Shown here piece after piece: positions 1 through 10,479 of a stretch of DNA of 64,000 nt. Origin of the DNA: Colocasia esculenta (lineage: Eukaryota; Streptophyta; Magnoliopsida; Alismatales; Araceae). The notes beneath the pieces are model-generated. The model was not told where the DNA came from. It saw only the letters and a list, made by a program, of their open reading frames with translations, and ran no database searches. The stretch is from NCBI GenBank assembly GCA_014218235.1, contig CM024753.1, positions 188,332,348 through 188,396,347 on the forward strand, given 5' to 3'. A program made the position numbers and the translations under genes. How positions within the stretch are numbered: position 1 is the stretch's first letter; the number at the start of each line of letters is the position of its first letter.

Positions 1-493
1 ATAATTTGGCAGACAATGAAATGAAGCAACCGATTAAATGCGGACATCTGATTGATATCTAATTTCCCATCCTTCAGCTTGAAACCTGGACCAATAATTC
101 CGAGACCCTTTACTTCATCATTCACAGAGTGAATGCCACTAAACCCAGAAGTCTTTACTCCAAACAACTCATGCAATAGATCATAATCTATCTTGATCTG
201 GGTGCCCTTACTGTGGAGACAAGGGACCCATCTGCCTCTGACTTCAAACAAATGAAAAAGGCTTTCACTAGGTCCGGGTAGCTTACCTCGGTGAAAGTAA
301 CAACATCCATCCACTGCATTCTTCTCAAGGCTTCGACTAGACTGGACATGCCACTCTTCTCAAGATTCTGAACATCCACTGCCTTATTTCCGCAGATCTT
401 CGACTTCACAAACGTAAACCTTTCTTGCTCCTTTGGGGACAGATACTCAGCACTGTAGCCCCCTACGCTTCCGGAGATCATCGGAGCGGCCAT
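1..493 (-). pseudogene. Sirevirus env-like ORF, N-terminal part (element A)
   Basis: The ORF begins at 493 with MAAPMISGSVGGY and resembles the start of the second copy (MAASGVSGTVGGY, start 13959) through about residue 95. The shared pattern includes QERFT, LCGNKAIDV and YPDLVKxF. A one-base frame change near 205 diverts it into a short wrong tail; the correct frame then continues to base 1 with the ELFGV and FKLKDGK blocks. It lies about 400 bases after the pol stop, where Sireviruses carry their so-called env-like gene. The protein's function is unknown. I see no signal peptide or membrane segment in this part, so 'envelope' is only the customary label. Confidence 0.75.
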
Positions 494-894
494 AGGTAGA
501 GGAGAAGGAGATTCTGGTGAGGGAAATGATGGAAGAGATGGAAGCTCTCGAAGGGATTCTTCGCGGGAAGAGGAGAAAGCTTCGAAAGTTGCAGAGAGTC
601 GATCCCAAAATCGTTAGGGCATCGGCTTTGGGTGAACAGATAAAGGATAAAAGGGTAAAGGTAGAAGACAAGTCGTTCTCAGAACGATTTGAATAAATTA
701 ATATTATTTTACTGGAAAGTGGAGCGCCAAAGGCGGTAAAGCTAGAAAGCGACAAAACCGTTTGACGGGTCAAACAGCTTTTAACACGATAGCGGTCAAA
801 GAGTGTAGACAAACCGAATTTTGCTCATTGTTAAAGAGAGAGAATTTCATTTCTATCTGAAAATTTTTATGCCAATAAAATTACAAAAATCTTT
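494..894. other. Spacer between pol and env-like ORF of element A
   Basis: About 400 bases with no convincing coding content. The equivalent spacer in element B (13960-14374) is almost the same length, so it is probably the untranslated leader of the env-like ORF. ORFs here match nothing recognisable. Confidence 0.5.
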
Positions 895-3800
895 TCACAC
901 ATTGCACATCCCTAATTCCCTTCTACGAGATGTAAATCTCTCTTCAGGTAGGGCTTTTGTGAAGATATCTGCTAATTGACCATTTGTATCTATAAAAGAA
1001 ATTTCTAAATTACCACTAGCTACATGGTCTCGAATAAAATAATATCTTACCTCAATGTGCTTAGTCCTTGAGTGCTGGACTGGATTTTTGGTGAGGTTGA
1101 TGGCACTTGTATTATCACACAATAGTGGAATTGATTTGATGTGAATTCCGAAATCCTCAAGTTGTTGCTTTATCCAAAGAAGTTGTGTACAGCAACTTCC
1201 AGCAGCAACATATTCTGCCTCAGCTGTTGATAAAGCTACTGAATTTTGTTTCTTGGATGACCATGATATTAAACATCCTGCAAGAAATGACAACACCCAC
1301 TGGTGCTTTTTCTATCTACTTTGCATCCAGCATAATCAGCATCTGAATATCCTACTAATTCTATTTCACAAGATCTAGGATACCAGAGACCTAAATCATG
1401 AGTTCTAGCCAGATATCTAAATATTCTTTTTACTGAAATTAAATGAGACTCTCTAGGGTCTGCCTGATATCTAGCACACATGCATACACTAAACAAAATG
1501 TCTGGTCTACTTGCAGTTAAGTAAAGTAATGATCCTATCATACCTCGATAATTCTTTTGATCTACCTTTTTACCTTTTTGATCACTGTCCATTCTGGTTG
1601 ATGTGCTCATTGGAGTTGATAATGGCTTTGCACCTTCAAATCCAAATTTCTTTAACAGCTCTTTGGTGTACTTGGCTTGACAGATATGAGTGTCATCCTT
1701 CCCTTGCTTAATTTGCAATCCAAGGAAGTAGCTTAGCTCCCCCATCAAGCTCATTTCGAATTCTCCCTGCATAAGCTTTTCAAAGTACTTGCAAAGAGAT
1801 TCATCAGTAGATCCAAAAATAATATCATCTACATATATTTGCACAAGAAGTATATGTTTAACCTTAGATTTTATAAATAATGTACTATCTACTTTACCTC
1901 TAGTGAAACCATGATCTAATAAGAAAGTACTGAGCCTTTCATACCAGGCTCTTGGTGCTTGCTTTAAACCATATAAAGCCTTATGTAGTTTAAATACATG
2001 ATTTGAAAATTCGGAATCATCAAAACCTGGAGGTTGTTCAACATAAACTTCCTCCTTGATAAAACCATTTAAAAATGCTGATTTGACATCCATTTGAAAT
2101 AGTTTTAAATCAAATGCAGATGCATAAGCAAGTAAAATCTTAATAGCCTCAAGTCTAGCTACAGGTGCATAGGTTTCATCGAAATCTATGCCTTCCTTTT
2201 GAGAGTAGCCTTGAGCTACCAATCTGGCCTTGTTCCTTAAGATTATTCTGGACTCATCCAGTTTATTTCTGAACACCCACTTGGTGCCAATAACTGAATG
2301 ATTGGATGGTCTAGGAACAAGTGACCATACTTGGTTTCTCTTGAACTGATTTAGTTCATCTTGCATGGCTAATATCCAAGATTCATCAAATAAAGCTTCA
2401 TTGACTGTCTTAGGCTCTATTTGAGAAACAAAGGCTAAATAGTCACAAGGAATTACATTACCTCTTGTTCTTACCCTACAGATGGATCACCAATAATGTT
2501 TTCAGGAGGGTGATCTTTCTGATGTCTCCATTCTTTTGGAAGATTTTCATGTTGAATTTCAGTTTGCTGCAGTTCTTCCAGAGGAGGATCTTCCTTGTCC
2601 TTAATTGAGGTATTCTTTAATTTTTCAGACAAGTCATCTGCATCATCAATGTCACTAATTTCTTCCTTTTTCAAGGAAGGGTTAGATTCATCAAAAATAA
2701 CATGTACAGATTGTTCAATTAATAAGGAACGTTTATTGAAAACTCTATAACCTTTGGGTTTAGAAGTGTACCCCATAAAGATGCCTTCATCTGATTTGGC
2801 ATCCAACTTACCAATGTCCCTTTTTCCATTGTTGTGGATGAAGCAAGGACATCCAAATATTCTGAAATGGCTGATCTTTGGCTTCTTTCCTTTGTAGAGT
2901 TCATAAGCAGTCTTTTCAGAATCGGCCTGATCATCACTCTATTAATGATATAACATGCAGTGTTGATGGCTTCGGCCCAGAAGTATCTTGGCAAATCATA
3001 TTCTGATAACATGGTTCTTGCCATATCCAAAAGAGTTCTGTTTTTCCTCTCAGCAATTCCATTCTGTTGAGGTGTCCTTGGGGATGAGAAGTTGTGCTCA
3101 ATTCCTTGATCATCACAGAACTTTGTAAACTTTTCATTCTGAAACTCACCACCATGATCTGATCGGATAGAGATAATTGTGAACTTCTGATCTTTTGAAC
3201 TTTCTTACTGAAGCTGACAAAATTGTCAAATGTGTCATCTTTGTGCTCTAGAAAGGATACCCAAGTGAATCTTGAATAATCATCAACTATTACGAATCCA
3301 AAATTCTTTCCTCCTAGACTGGTGGTCCTCATTGGCCCAAATAGATCCATATGAAGTAGTTCTAAGGGCTTTGAGGTGGTTACTACAGTTTTTGATTTGA
3401 AAGAGCTCTTGGTGTGCTTTCCTCTTGCACAAGGTCTGCAGATACTGTCCAATCTAGAGTTGACCTTTGGCAGTCCTTCAACTAGCTTTCTCTTTCTAAG
3501 CTTATTCAAACCGTCCAAGCTGCAGTGGCCCAATCTTCTGTGCCACAACTCTGTTGATTGATCTTTACTAGCTGCAAACACACATCTTGATCCTTGAGTT
3601 CTTCTAGATAGAGTACATACAGATTTCTTTCTCTATAAGCTTCAAAAATGACTGCTCCATCCTTTAATATACTGCACTTTGATTCTTGGAACTGAATCTG
3701 ATGGCCTTTGTCACACAACTGGCTGATGCTGATGAGATTATGCTTTAACCCTTTGACCAGCATCACATCTTCAATTACTGATCTTCCTTTGATGTTTACG

Positions 3801-3950
3801 GATCCACTTCCTATTACTGTGCCTTTTCCATTATCTCATATGTGACTGTTCCTTCTTCATCTTGGAGATTAACAAAAAGTTTCTGGTTCCCTGACATGTG
3901 CCTTGAGCATCCACTATCCAAATACCATTTGGATGCTTTTGATTTTCCCT
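895..3950 (-). pseudogene. Sirevirus pol (protease, integrase, reverse transcriptase, RNase H), element A
   Basis: Read downward from 3950: aspartic protease with WYLDSGCSRHM (near 3900-3925); GAG-pre-integrase zinc region with LWHRRLGH; integrase core with LLHMDLFGPM and VDDYSRFTWV (3581-2934); linker (2806-2471); reverse transcriptase with QMDVKSAFLNG and the catalytic YVDDIIFGS (2366-1269); RNase H with VALSTAEAEYVA and a terminal DIFTKAL block (1296-895). The order protease-integrase-RT-RNase H is diagnostic of Ty1/copia. Single-base lesions break it near 3832, between about 3000 and 3200, near 2478 and near 1284, as seen by alignment with element B. It once encoded the enzymes for reverse transcription and integration and is not functional now. 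Confidence 0.9.
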
Positions 3951-3955
3951 GAAAA

Positions 3956-5732
3956 TTAAACACTAAGTTTTAGGTACCCAAGTTCTTTTGGGTCCTGAGA
4001 GGTTAGTACCATTGATTTTTCTTTTATTATCCACTTTTTGTTCTTAGTGGGACATGTTGCTTTGTTATGTCCTAGTTTGTTACAATGAGTACAGCAGGTT
4101 ATTCTAGTTATTCTTTCAACTGGATTGTATTTAAATTTTTTATGTTCTTTATTCTTTTCGGATATAAATTCAGGAGTTGGATAAGTGTTGGGAAAGACTT
4201 TTGTTTCTTCATTTTCCGAGGGAGTATAACCAAAACCATGTTTCTTCTTGGTTGATCTTTTAGCTCCACTCATCATTAGAAGAGGTTTATTATTTGTGAA
4301 CTTGTTTATGGTGCTTGTTAAATGTTCATTTTCTTTATTTAATCTTTCTATTTCTGTTTTAAGTCCACTTAAGTCTTCTTGTTTTTCTAAATGATTTATT
4401 TTCTTATTTTTCTCTTTTAAATCTTCACATAATAATTCATTCCTTCTTTTATGTTCAGTTATCTGTTTTTCAAGTTCTTCATTTTCTGTTTTTAGGTCTG
4501 AGTTTGTATTTTCTAAACAGATTATATTTTTCTTACTAATTTTAAGTAATTTACATACTTCTTTATATTTTTCATAAAGTTCATTAAAAGCACTTTCTAA
4601 ATTATCAGAATCTGAATCATTGCATGAATCAAAGGAAGAGTCAGAAGTTACCTTGTCTTCGGTGTTGGCCATGAAAGCCAAGTTGACTTCTTCACCTTCA
4701 CTGCTCGAGCTTGACTCACTGTCTGAGTCACTGCTGTTCTCCCAAGCAGCTGCCATTGCCTTCTTTTTGTACTTCTTGAATCTTCTAAGTTGTCCCTCTT
4801 TTTGTGATCATTTTTCTTAAGCGTTGGACAGTCTGCCTTGATGTGTCCAGGCTTCTTGCATTCATAACAGATCACTTCTCCTTTCTTCTGATCCTTTGCT
4901 TCTGGTTTTCTGAAGTCTTTGTTTTTCTTGAAAAATCTTCTTCCGGACTGATATTCTTCTTCTTTGCTAGAATCCTTTGAAGTCTTCGAGACAGCATGGC
5001 TTCTTCATCATCATTGTCTTTACTACTTTCACTATTATCCAAAGATTCTTCTGAATTGTCTTCACTTGCTTTGAGAGCATTTGATTGTTTCCTTCTGCTG
5101 GAGGATTCTCCTAATCTCTCCATGTTTATCTCGTGAGCCATGAGAGATCCTATTAGCTTTTCCAATGACATTAATTTTAAATCATTGGCTTCTTCAATGG
5201 CTGTTACCTTTGGAGTCCATGAAGATGGTAGAGATCTGAGGACTTTTCTAACCATGTCTGGTACATCATAAACCTTTCCCAATCCAGCTAATCCATTTGT
5301 AATGTCTGTGAATCTGCTGAACATCTGAGTTATTGATTCACCTGACTGCATCTGGAATCTTTCATATTGAGCTACCAGAATATCTATTCTTGTCTCCTTT
5401 ACTTTGTCTGTCCCTTCATAGGTAATTCTGAGTTTTCCCACATCTCCATTGCGGATTTGCAGGTGAAACTCTATTGAATTCTTTCTTGCTTAGGGCACAG
5501 CATAATATGCTCTTGGCTTTGCAGTTTAAGGATATTCTTTTCCTATCATCATCTGTCCACTGAGCCTTAGCGTTTGTGACCAAAAGATCACCTTCTTCTA
5601 CAATGGACCAGATTGTATAATCATGACCTTGTAGAAAATATTCCATTCTAGTCTTCCAATAGTGTAGTCTTCTCCATCGAACAAGGGAGGCATGTTGACT
5701 GACTGACCTTAGAAGTTGCTTTGGGCTGCCAT
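3956..5732 (-). pseudogene. Sirevirus gag, element A
   Basis: The start codon is at 5732-5730 (MAAQSNF), but codon 8 is already TAA where element B has Glu. The copia-type gag domain follows (LNCKAKSILCCALSKKEFN; then YERFQMQSGESITQMFSRF, 5646-4872) and a first zinc knuckle CYECKKPGHIKADC (near 4860). Next comes an acidic Ser/Asp/Glu stretch, a Lys/Glu-rich coiled-coil-like region (about 4700-4300), and a second knuckle CTHCNKLGHNKATC near 4080. Two spaced knuckles and a long coiled-coil tail suit Sirevirus gag. Frameshifts lie near 5660, 5430, 4875 and 4760. The intact form would build the virus-like particle in the cytoplasm. Confidence 0.85.
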
Positions 5733-5782
5733 TGATCTTTGCTCTTCAGATCGTTGGATCTTCTTCTTTGTCGAAGAGACGG

Positions 5783-5794
5783 GCTCTGATACCA
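5783..5794 (-). other. Primer binding site of element A (tRNA-Met)
   Basis: On the minus strand this reads TGGTATCAGAGC, complementary to the 3' end of initiator tRNA-Met. It is two bases from the end of the LTR. It fixes the element's strand and the LTR boundary. Confidence 0.93.
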
Positions 5795-6453
5795 CTTGTT
5801 GCCCAGCTAGCTAGCCCAGAGGGGGGGTGAATGGGTTATTAAAATTTCGATCTCTGATTAAAACCTGTTTACTAAAAGGATTACACAACTTAATAACAAG
5901 GTTAGAGTTAGAGCAAATAAGACAACAATCACACAAAACACATCCACAAGACACAAGGATTTTTATCCTGGTTCGGAACTCCTCTCCACAGGAGACCTAC
6001 GTCCAGTCCCTGAGCAATGCCTCAGGATTTCACTACCAAGGGTACAATCCCCCTCAAGGATCCTTACACCCAGCCTCAACTGGTCTTCCTTCAACCTGAA
6101 GGGAAAACAACCACCCTGGATACCACCAGGTCTTCCTTCGTCCAGAAGGGAACACAACTAAAGAAGAGAAGGTGTAGGAACAGGCTTCAGACTCTAGCTT
6201 GACCAGCTACAAGCTGAAGCTACCAAGGCCCGAGAGAGAAAGAGATTTAGCAAGGTTTTCTCTCCAAGGACTACACAAGCTCTCACAAATAAAATCTCCT
6301 TTTGATCACTGAGAGCTAAGAGCTAAGAGCTAAGAACAAGGTTGGAGTGGAAGCTTCGCTCTTGTTTCAATCTTCTAAAGACTCGAAGAGATGGTGTTCT
6401 TTCTTTTTGAATTGCAAGCGTTGTTCTTGTTACTTGTCTTCTCCGTCTTGAGT

Positions 6454-6463
6454 CTTATTTAAA
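6454..6463 (-). promoter_or_regulatory. Probable TATA box of LTR A
   Basis: The minus strand reads GTTTAAATAAGACTCAAG. The AAGACTCAA just downstream also follows the TATA-like element of LTR B, which is otherwise diverged here. This supports a conserved core promoter; the start site would be near 6425. Confidence 0.55.
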
Positions 6464-6939
6464 CTTCAGATTCAAATTTGAACGTTGAAGTATCCGTTGT
6501 CTCTTATCCTGGTGAACGTTAGACTGGTCACCAAGGAAGCTTTTGATCTTCAGTCTTTTATCCTTTAGTACATGCCAGAGAAATGCTTTAGAATCTTGTA
6601 TCTTGTATCCAACGTTGTACAGATGAGTCTTGTCAGATGTCTGCAAGCATATCAACAATAAATAGAGGACAGCTAGGACTGCCGTCGATTGTTAGTTGCA
6701 GATGGAACAGATATTGCAATATATAGCAAAGCTCCTTTCTGTCTAAAAAGTACGTAGACAGAGTAGCATAAAAATGGAAGATATTGTCTGCATGCATGGG
6801 AGATACGATCAGAGAGCATTTAATGCGTAGCAGTCAACAGAAGAGATATGACTTTGACTTTTCAACGCTATTAAAAAGCATTATACTAATACCGTAAGAA
6901 ATTCGATATAAATAATCCCGATGCCTTCATGACTTATGA

Positions 6940-7690
6940 AATCGTTATGCGATAACAGACAAATCGTTATGACAGAGCATTATCACATTATAATGATAAA
7001 ATCGTTATGAGTTATAGCAAGTCGTTATGAACACTTATCAAGTCGTTATGAACTGTAAAGAAATCATTATGAACTCTAAAGAAATCGTTACAGCAATCAA
7101 GTCGTTACGAGTTTCAAAGAAGTCGTTACGAGAAGTCTTAACAAATCGTTGCACAAAGCAAATCGTTATGAGAATCAAAGAAATCGTTACGAGAACTAAA
7201 GAAATCGTTACGCCTTAGAAAGTCGTTGCGAGTTCTAAAGAAATCGTTACGAGGTCTAAAGAAATCGTTACGGCTAGAGAGTCGTTGCGAGTTCTAAAGA
7301 AATCGTTACGAGGTCTAAAGAAATCGTTACGGCTGGAGAGTCGTTGCGAGTTCTAAAGAAATCGTTACGAGGTCTAAAGAAATCGTTACGGCTAGAGAGT
7401 CGTTGCGAGTTCTAAAGAAATCGTTACGACAGTCAAGTCGTTACGGGTTCTAAAGAAATCGTTACGAGGTCTAAAGAAATCGTTACGACTAGAGAGTCGT
7501 TGCGAGTTCTAAAGAAATCGTTACGAGGTCTAAAGAAATTGTTACGACAGTTAAGTCGTTACGGGTTCTAAAGAAATCGTTACGAGGTCTAAAGAAATCG
7601 TTACGACAGTCAAGTCGTTACGGGTTCTAAAGAAATCGTTGCGATGTCTTAAAGAATCGTTGCGATATCGATTTGTTTTGAATTTTCCGG
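6940..7690 (-). repeat. TCGTT motif array in U3 of LTR A
   Basis: About 37 copies of AA(A/G)TCGTT(A/G)(C/T)GA-like units spaced 16-21 bp. From about 7195 to 7640 they are organised into a longer tandem unit of about 59 bp made of three motif variants (TCGTTACGA, TCGTTACGG, TCGTTGCGA). The array lies 500-1,200 bp upstream of the TATA box. Sirevirus LTRs are known for conserved repeated motifs in this region. Confidence 0.85.
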
Positions 7691-8346
7691 TCAGAGAGGA
7701 AATCGTTCTGCTTATTAAAGAAGTCGATACAAAGACTTGGACAGAATGTGAGATGAGACTTACCTGATTGTCTTGAACTTTCATTTTTCTTTTATTTCCT
7801 GTTCTCAAGGCTCAAGTAATCCATTAGTACTATTTTGTTAATCATCAAAATTAATATATAAATAAATGAATTATTTATTATGGGGACAGTTTGGTCATCA
7901 CAGTCTCCCTCAAGGACAATTACACATCCAGCCACAGCTGGCCTTCTCTTCACAACCCGAAGAGGTATACAACACCCTGATACACAGGTCTTCCTTCAAC
8001 ACGAAGGGAATACACACCACCTATTTCCAACTGGTCTTCTCTTCACAACCTGAAGAGGAACTTCACAAGAATGTGAAAAACAGGCATAATGCTCCTAGAC
8101 CAAGCTTATAACAAATGCTCAATCTAAGGCAGAGACTGAGAGAGAAAGATCTACAAAAGTAAAGTCTCTCAGGACTCAAGGGCTCTCCAAAGGTTAAGAA
8201 CAGGAAGAACAGAGAGCAAGAGTTATAGCTGATTGGAATGAAAAAACTAGAAGCTCTTTCGCTAAGACTCTATCACTTCCAGGATTTTTTTTTTCGTTGA
8301 GATTTTTGAACACTTCAAAAGTTGTCTTGCCATGAGCATTGAGTCT

Positions 8347-8357
8347 TGTATAAATAT
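8347..8357 (-). promoter_or_regulatory. Probable TATA box of LTR B
   Basis: The minus strand reads GATATTTATACAAGACTCAA. The same AAGACTCAA follows the TATA-like site in LTR A. Confidence 0.5.
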
Positions 8358-8819
8358 CTTCTCTTGCTAAAGTAGCCATTGAGATGTTCGTTGTCTCTAG
8401 CTCTGGTATACGTTAGACTGCATGGTATAGGTGAGAACCAAGTACGCTTTCCGTTAAACACCTTTTCGATCCATGCACGCAAAGAGTAGATTCTTCTAGA
8501 TATCCTTCAACCTCTATTTTGTTCAATCGTTGTATGAGGTTGTGCTGTCAGAGACCTGCACACAATAAATATCAAACTATAGACAGCTATGCTGTCTCTT
8601 GTTGTCAGTCAACGTTAGAATCCATGTAGTAGGACTATTCACCATAATAGAAAAGTTATTCTACTTTCCGAAAAGGTTTCATGAGAATAGAAGATATCTA
8701 AATATGCATCGTGCAGTGAAATGTACAGTCCCATCAAATGTATGGATATTAGAGAAACACACAAGACTTTGACTCAATATTTGAAAATATATTTGAATAT
8801 CAAGTCGATGTAATCCATG

Positions 8820-9790
8820 AAGTCGTTATGACATAGAAATAATTGTACAACTTATGAAACCGTTGTGTGTACAAATCGTTGTATGCTAGTAAGCAAATCG
8901 TTATACAAACATAAGAAAATTGTTGTTTCACTTATCGAATCGATACAATGATCAAATAGTTCTTTAAGTGAAAGCAAATCGTTATACACACATAAGCAAA
9001 TCATTGAGAGCGAATCGTTATAAGCAAGTCGTTGTGAACACAAATCGTTGTGCTACTTATCAAATCGATGCAGTGACCAAATCGTTGTTTGCTTTATCGA
9101 ATCGTTACGGAGACCAAGTTGTTGTTGTGACTTATTGAATCGTTACAACAACCAAATCGTTGCGTAACTTATCAAATCGTTACGGCGGCCAAGTCGATGT
9201 GAGACTTATCAAATCGTTATGGCGACCAAGTCGTTATGTAACTTATCAAATCGATGTGAAAGCAAATCGTTGTGAGACCAAATCGTTGTGAGAGTAAATC
9301 GTTGTTCTCACTTAACAAATCGTTATGAGAGCAAATCGTTGTTCTCACTTAACAAATCGTTGTGAGACCAAATCGTTGTTCTCACTTAACAAATCGTTGT
9401 GAGACCAAATCGTTGTTCTCACTTAACAGATCGTTGTGAGAGCAAATCGTTGTTCTCACTTAACAAATCGTTGTGAGACCACATCATTGTTCTCACTTAA
9501 CAAATCGTTGTGAGACCAAATCGTTGTTCTCACTTAACAAATTGTTGTAAGAGCAAATCGTTGTTCTTACTTAACAAATCGTTGTGAGAGCAAATCGTTG
9601 TTCTCACTAACCAAATCGTTGTGAGAAAAAATCGTTGTAAAATTGAAATCGATATGATACTTATGAAATCGTTATGCTCTGCAATGACTTATGAAATCGT
9701 TATGCTATACAATCGTTAACACAACTTATGAAATCCTTGTAAGACTGAAATCGATAAAGGTGTAGAAATCGTTATGATTCTAATGAAGTG
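8820..9790 (-). repeat. TCGTT motif array in U3 of LTR B
   Basis: Some 50 copies of AAATCGTTGTGA-like units. Between about 9250 and 9610 a 37-bp compound unit recurs (16 + 21 bp spacing). Its halves carry GTGAGA and TCTCAC, so each unit could fold. The consensus differs from LTR A (GTGAGACC and TTCTCACTTAAC here; ACGAGGTCTAAAG there), so each family member has homogenised its own array. Confidence 0.85.
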
Positions 9791-10012
9791 GATATGAAAC
9801 TTAGGAAGTCGATGTGTACTTAGAAAAATTAATGCTTTAAACTTTAAATGCTACAGTGTAAAAATACTTACAGGTTTTGCTTGATTTTGTCTGATTTATT
9901 TCCTGTGACTAAGCTTCATAAATACTTGTTAGATAATACTTTATTGAAGTTTTGTTAATCACCAAAATAGGCATATACTAAATGAAATTATATGGGGATG
10001 AAATGATCATCA

Positions 10013-10026
10013 ATCTCCCCCTTTTT
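10013..10026 (-). other. Polypurine tract of Sirevirus B
   Basis: The minus strand reads CACCAAAAAGGGGGAGAT immediately before the LTR. This is the characteristic Sirevirus 3' end and primes plus-strand DNA synthesis. Confidence 0.92.
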
Positions 10027-10479
10027 GGTGATGACAAAATATAACATGAGCATAGAAAGTTCTGAAATAAATCTAAGTAAATTTGTGGAATAAATTCAAG
10101 AAATGTATTTCAGAATAGTTATTTTTTACCCCTTTTTTGTCATTAAGCAAAAAAAATAACTCAATGAGACAAAGAAAGAAGAGAAGAAAGATAAATAGGA
10201 GCAAAGGAAATCATTTACTCCTTGGAAGGTACAGGAAGATAGAAGGCAAGAGACAAAAGAGAGGCATGGCGGGTTATGATTGGCCAAGCCTGGCGTTCCT
10301 GCTCTTCAAAGTGGGCTTGAAAAGCACCAAAAGTGATACAATAGGAAGATCCCATATCAGGAACCATCCTTTGGATATGAAGTTGTCGCTGAGCTTCTAT
10401 AAAGTTGCCATATTCAACCAAGCCAAGAGAAATTTTGTAGCTGCTGAAGGAGCCAAAACTTGCATACCGAAGGAACTGA
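10027..10479. other. 3' untranslated region between env-like gene and LTR of element B
   Basis: About 450 bases without recognisable coding content. It is purine/pyrimidine biased, with stretches on the minus strand that could act as additional polypurine tracts; none was assigned. Confidence 0.4.

Larger units (their letters stand above)
1..7900 (-). mobile_element. Sirevirus A (Ty1/copia LTR retrotransposon), cut by the window edge
   Basis: Read on the minus strand the order is 5' LTR (7900-5797), tRNA-Met primer site, gag, protease, integrase, reverse transcriptase, RNase H, then an env-like ORF that leaves the window at base 1. A gene downstream of pol plus two gag zinc knuckles identifies the Sirevirus lineage. 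Every coding part has stops or frameshifts, so this copy is dead. At 7900 it abuts LTR sequence of Sirevirus B starting 253 bases into that LTR, so A was inserted into B's 3' LTR. The missing piece of B and A's own 3' LTR should lie left of the window. Confidence 0.9.
5797..7900 (-). repeat. 5' LTR of Sirevirus A (2,104 bp)
   Basis: On the plus strand it starts TGTTGCCCAGC and ends GGTCATCA, i.e. TG...CA on the minus strand. The inner end matches the LTR start of element B at 43427 almost exactly (both have the AGCTAGCTAGCCCAGAGGGG stretch). The outer end matches B's at 10012 (ATCATCA). By position, U3 is about 7900-6430 and holds the motif array; R/U5 is about 6430-5797. A conserved AAGACTCAA follows the TATA box in both elements. 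Confidence 0.9.
7901..10012 (-). repeat. 3' LTR of Sirevirus B (first 253 bp missing)
   Basis: 7901-8060 matches 43680-43834 of the other LTR (blocks CAGTC, CACAACCCGAAGAGG, CAACACGAAGGGAATAC). It runs to GATCATCA at 10012, directly beside the polypurine tract. Base 7901 corresponds to position 254 of the LTR, so the remainder was carried away by insertion of element A. Confidence 0.88.

Noticed and set aside
6940..9790. Regular short repeats resembling a CRISPR array
   Set aside because: Plant nuclear DNA inside LTRs; the repeats are 8-13 bp with spacers that themselves repeat, and there are no cas genes.
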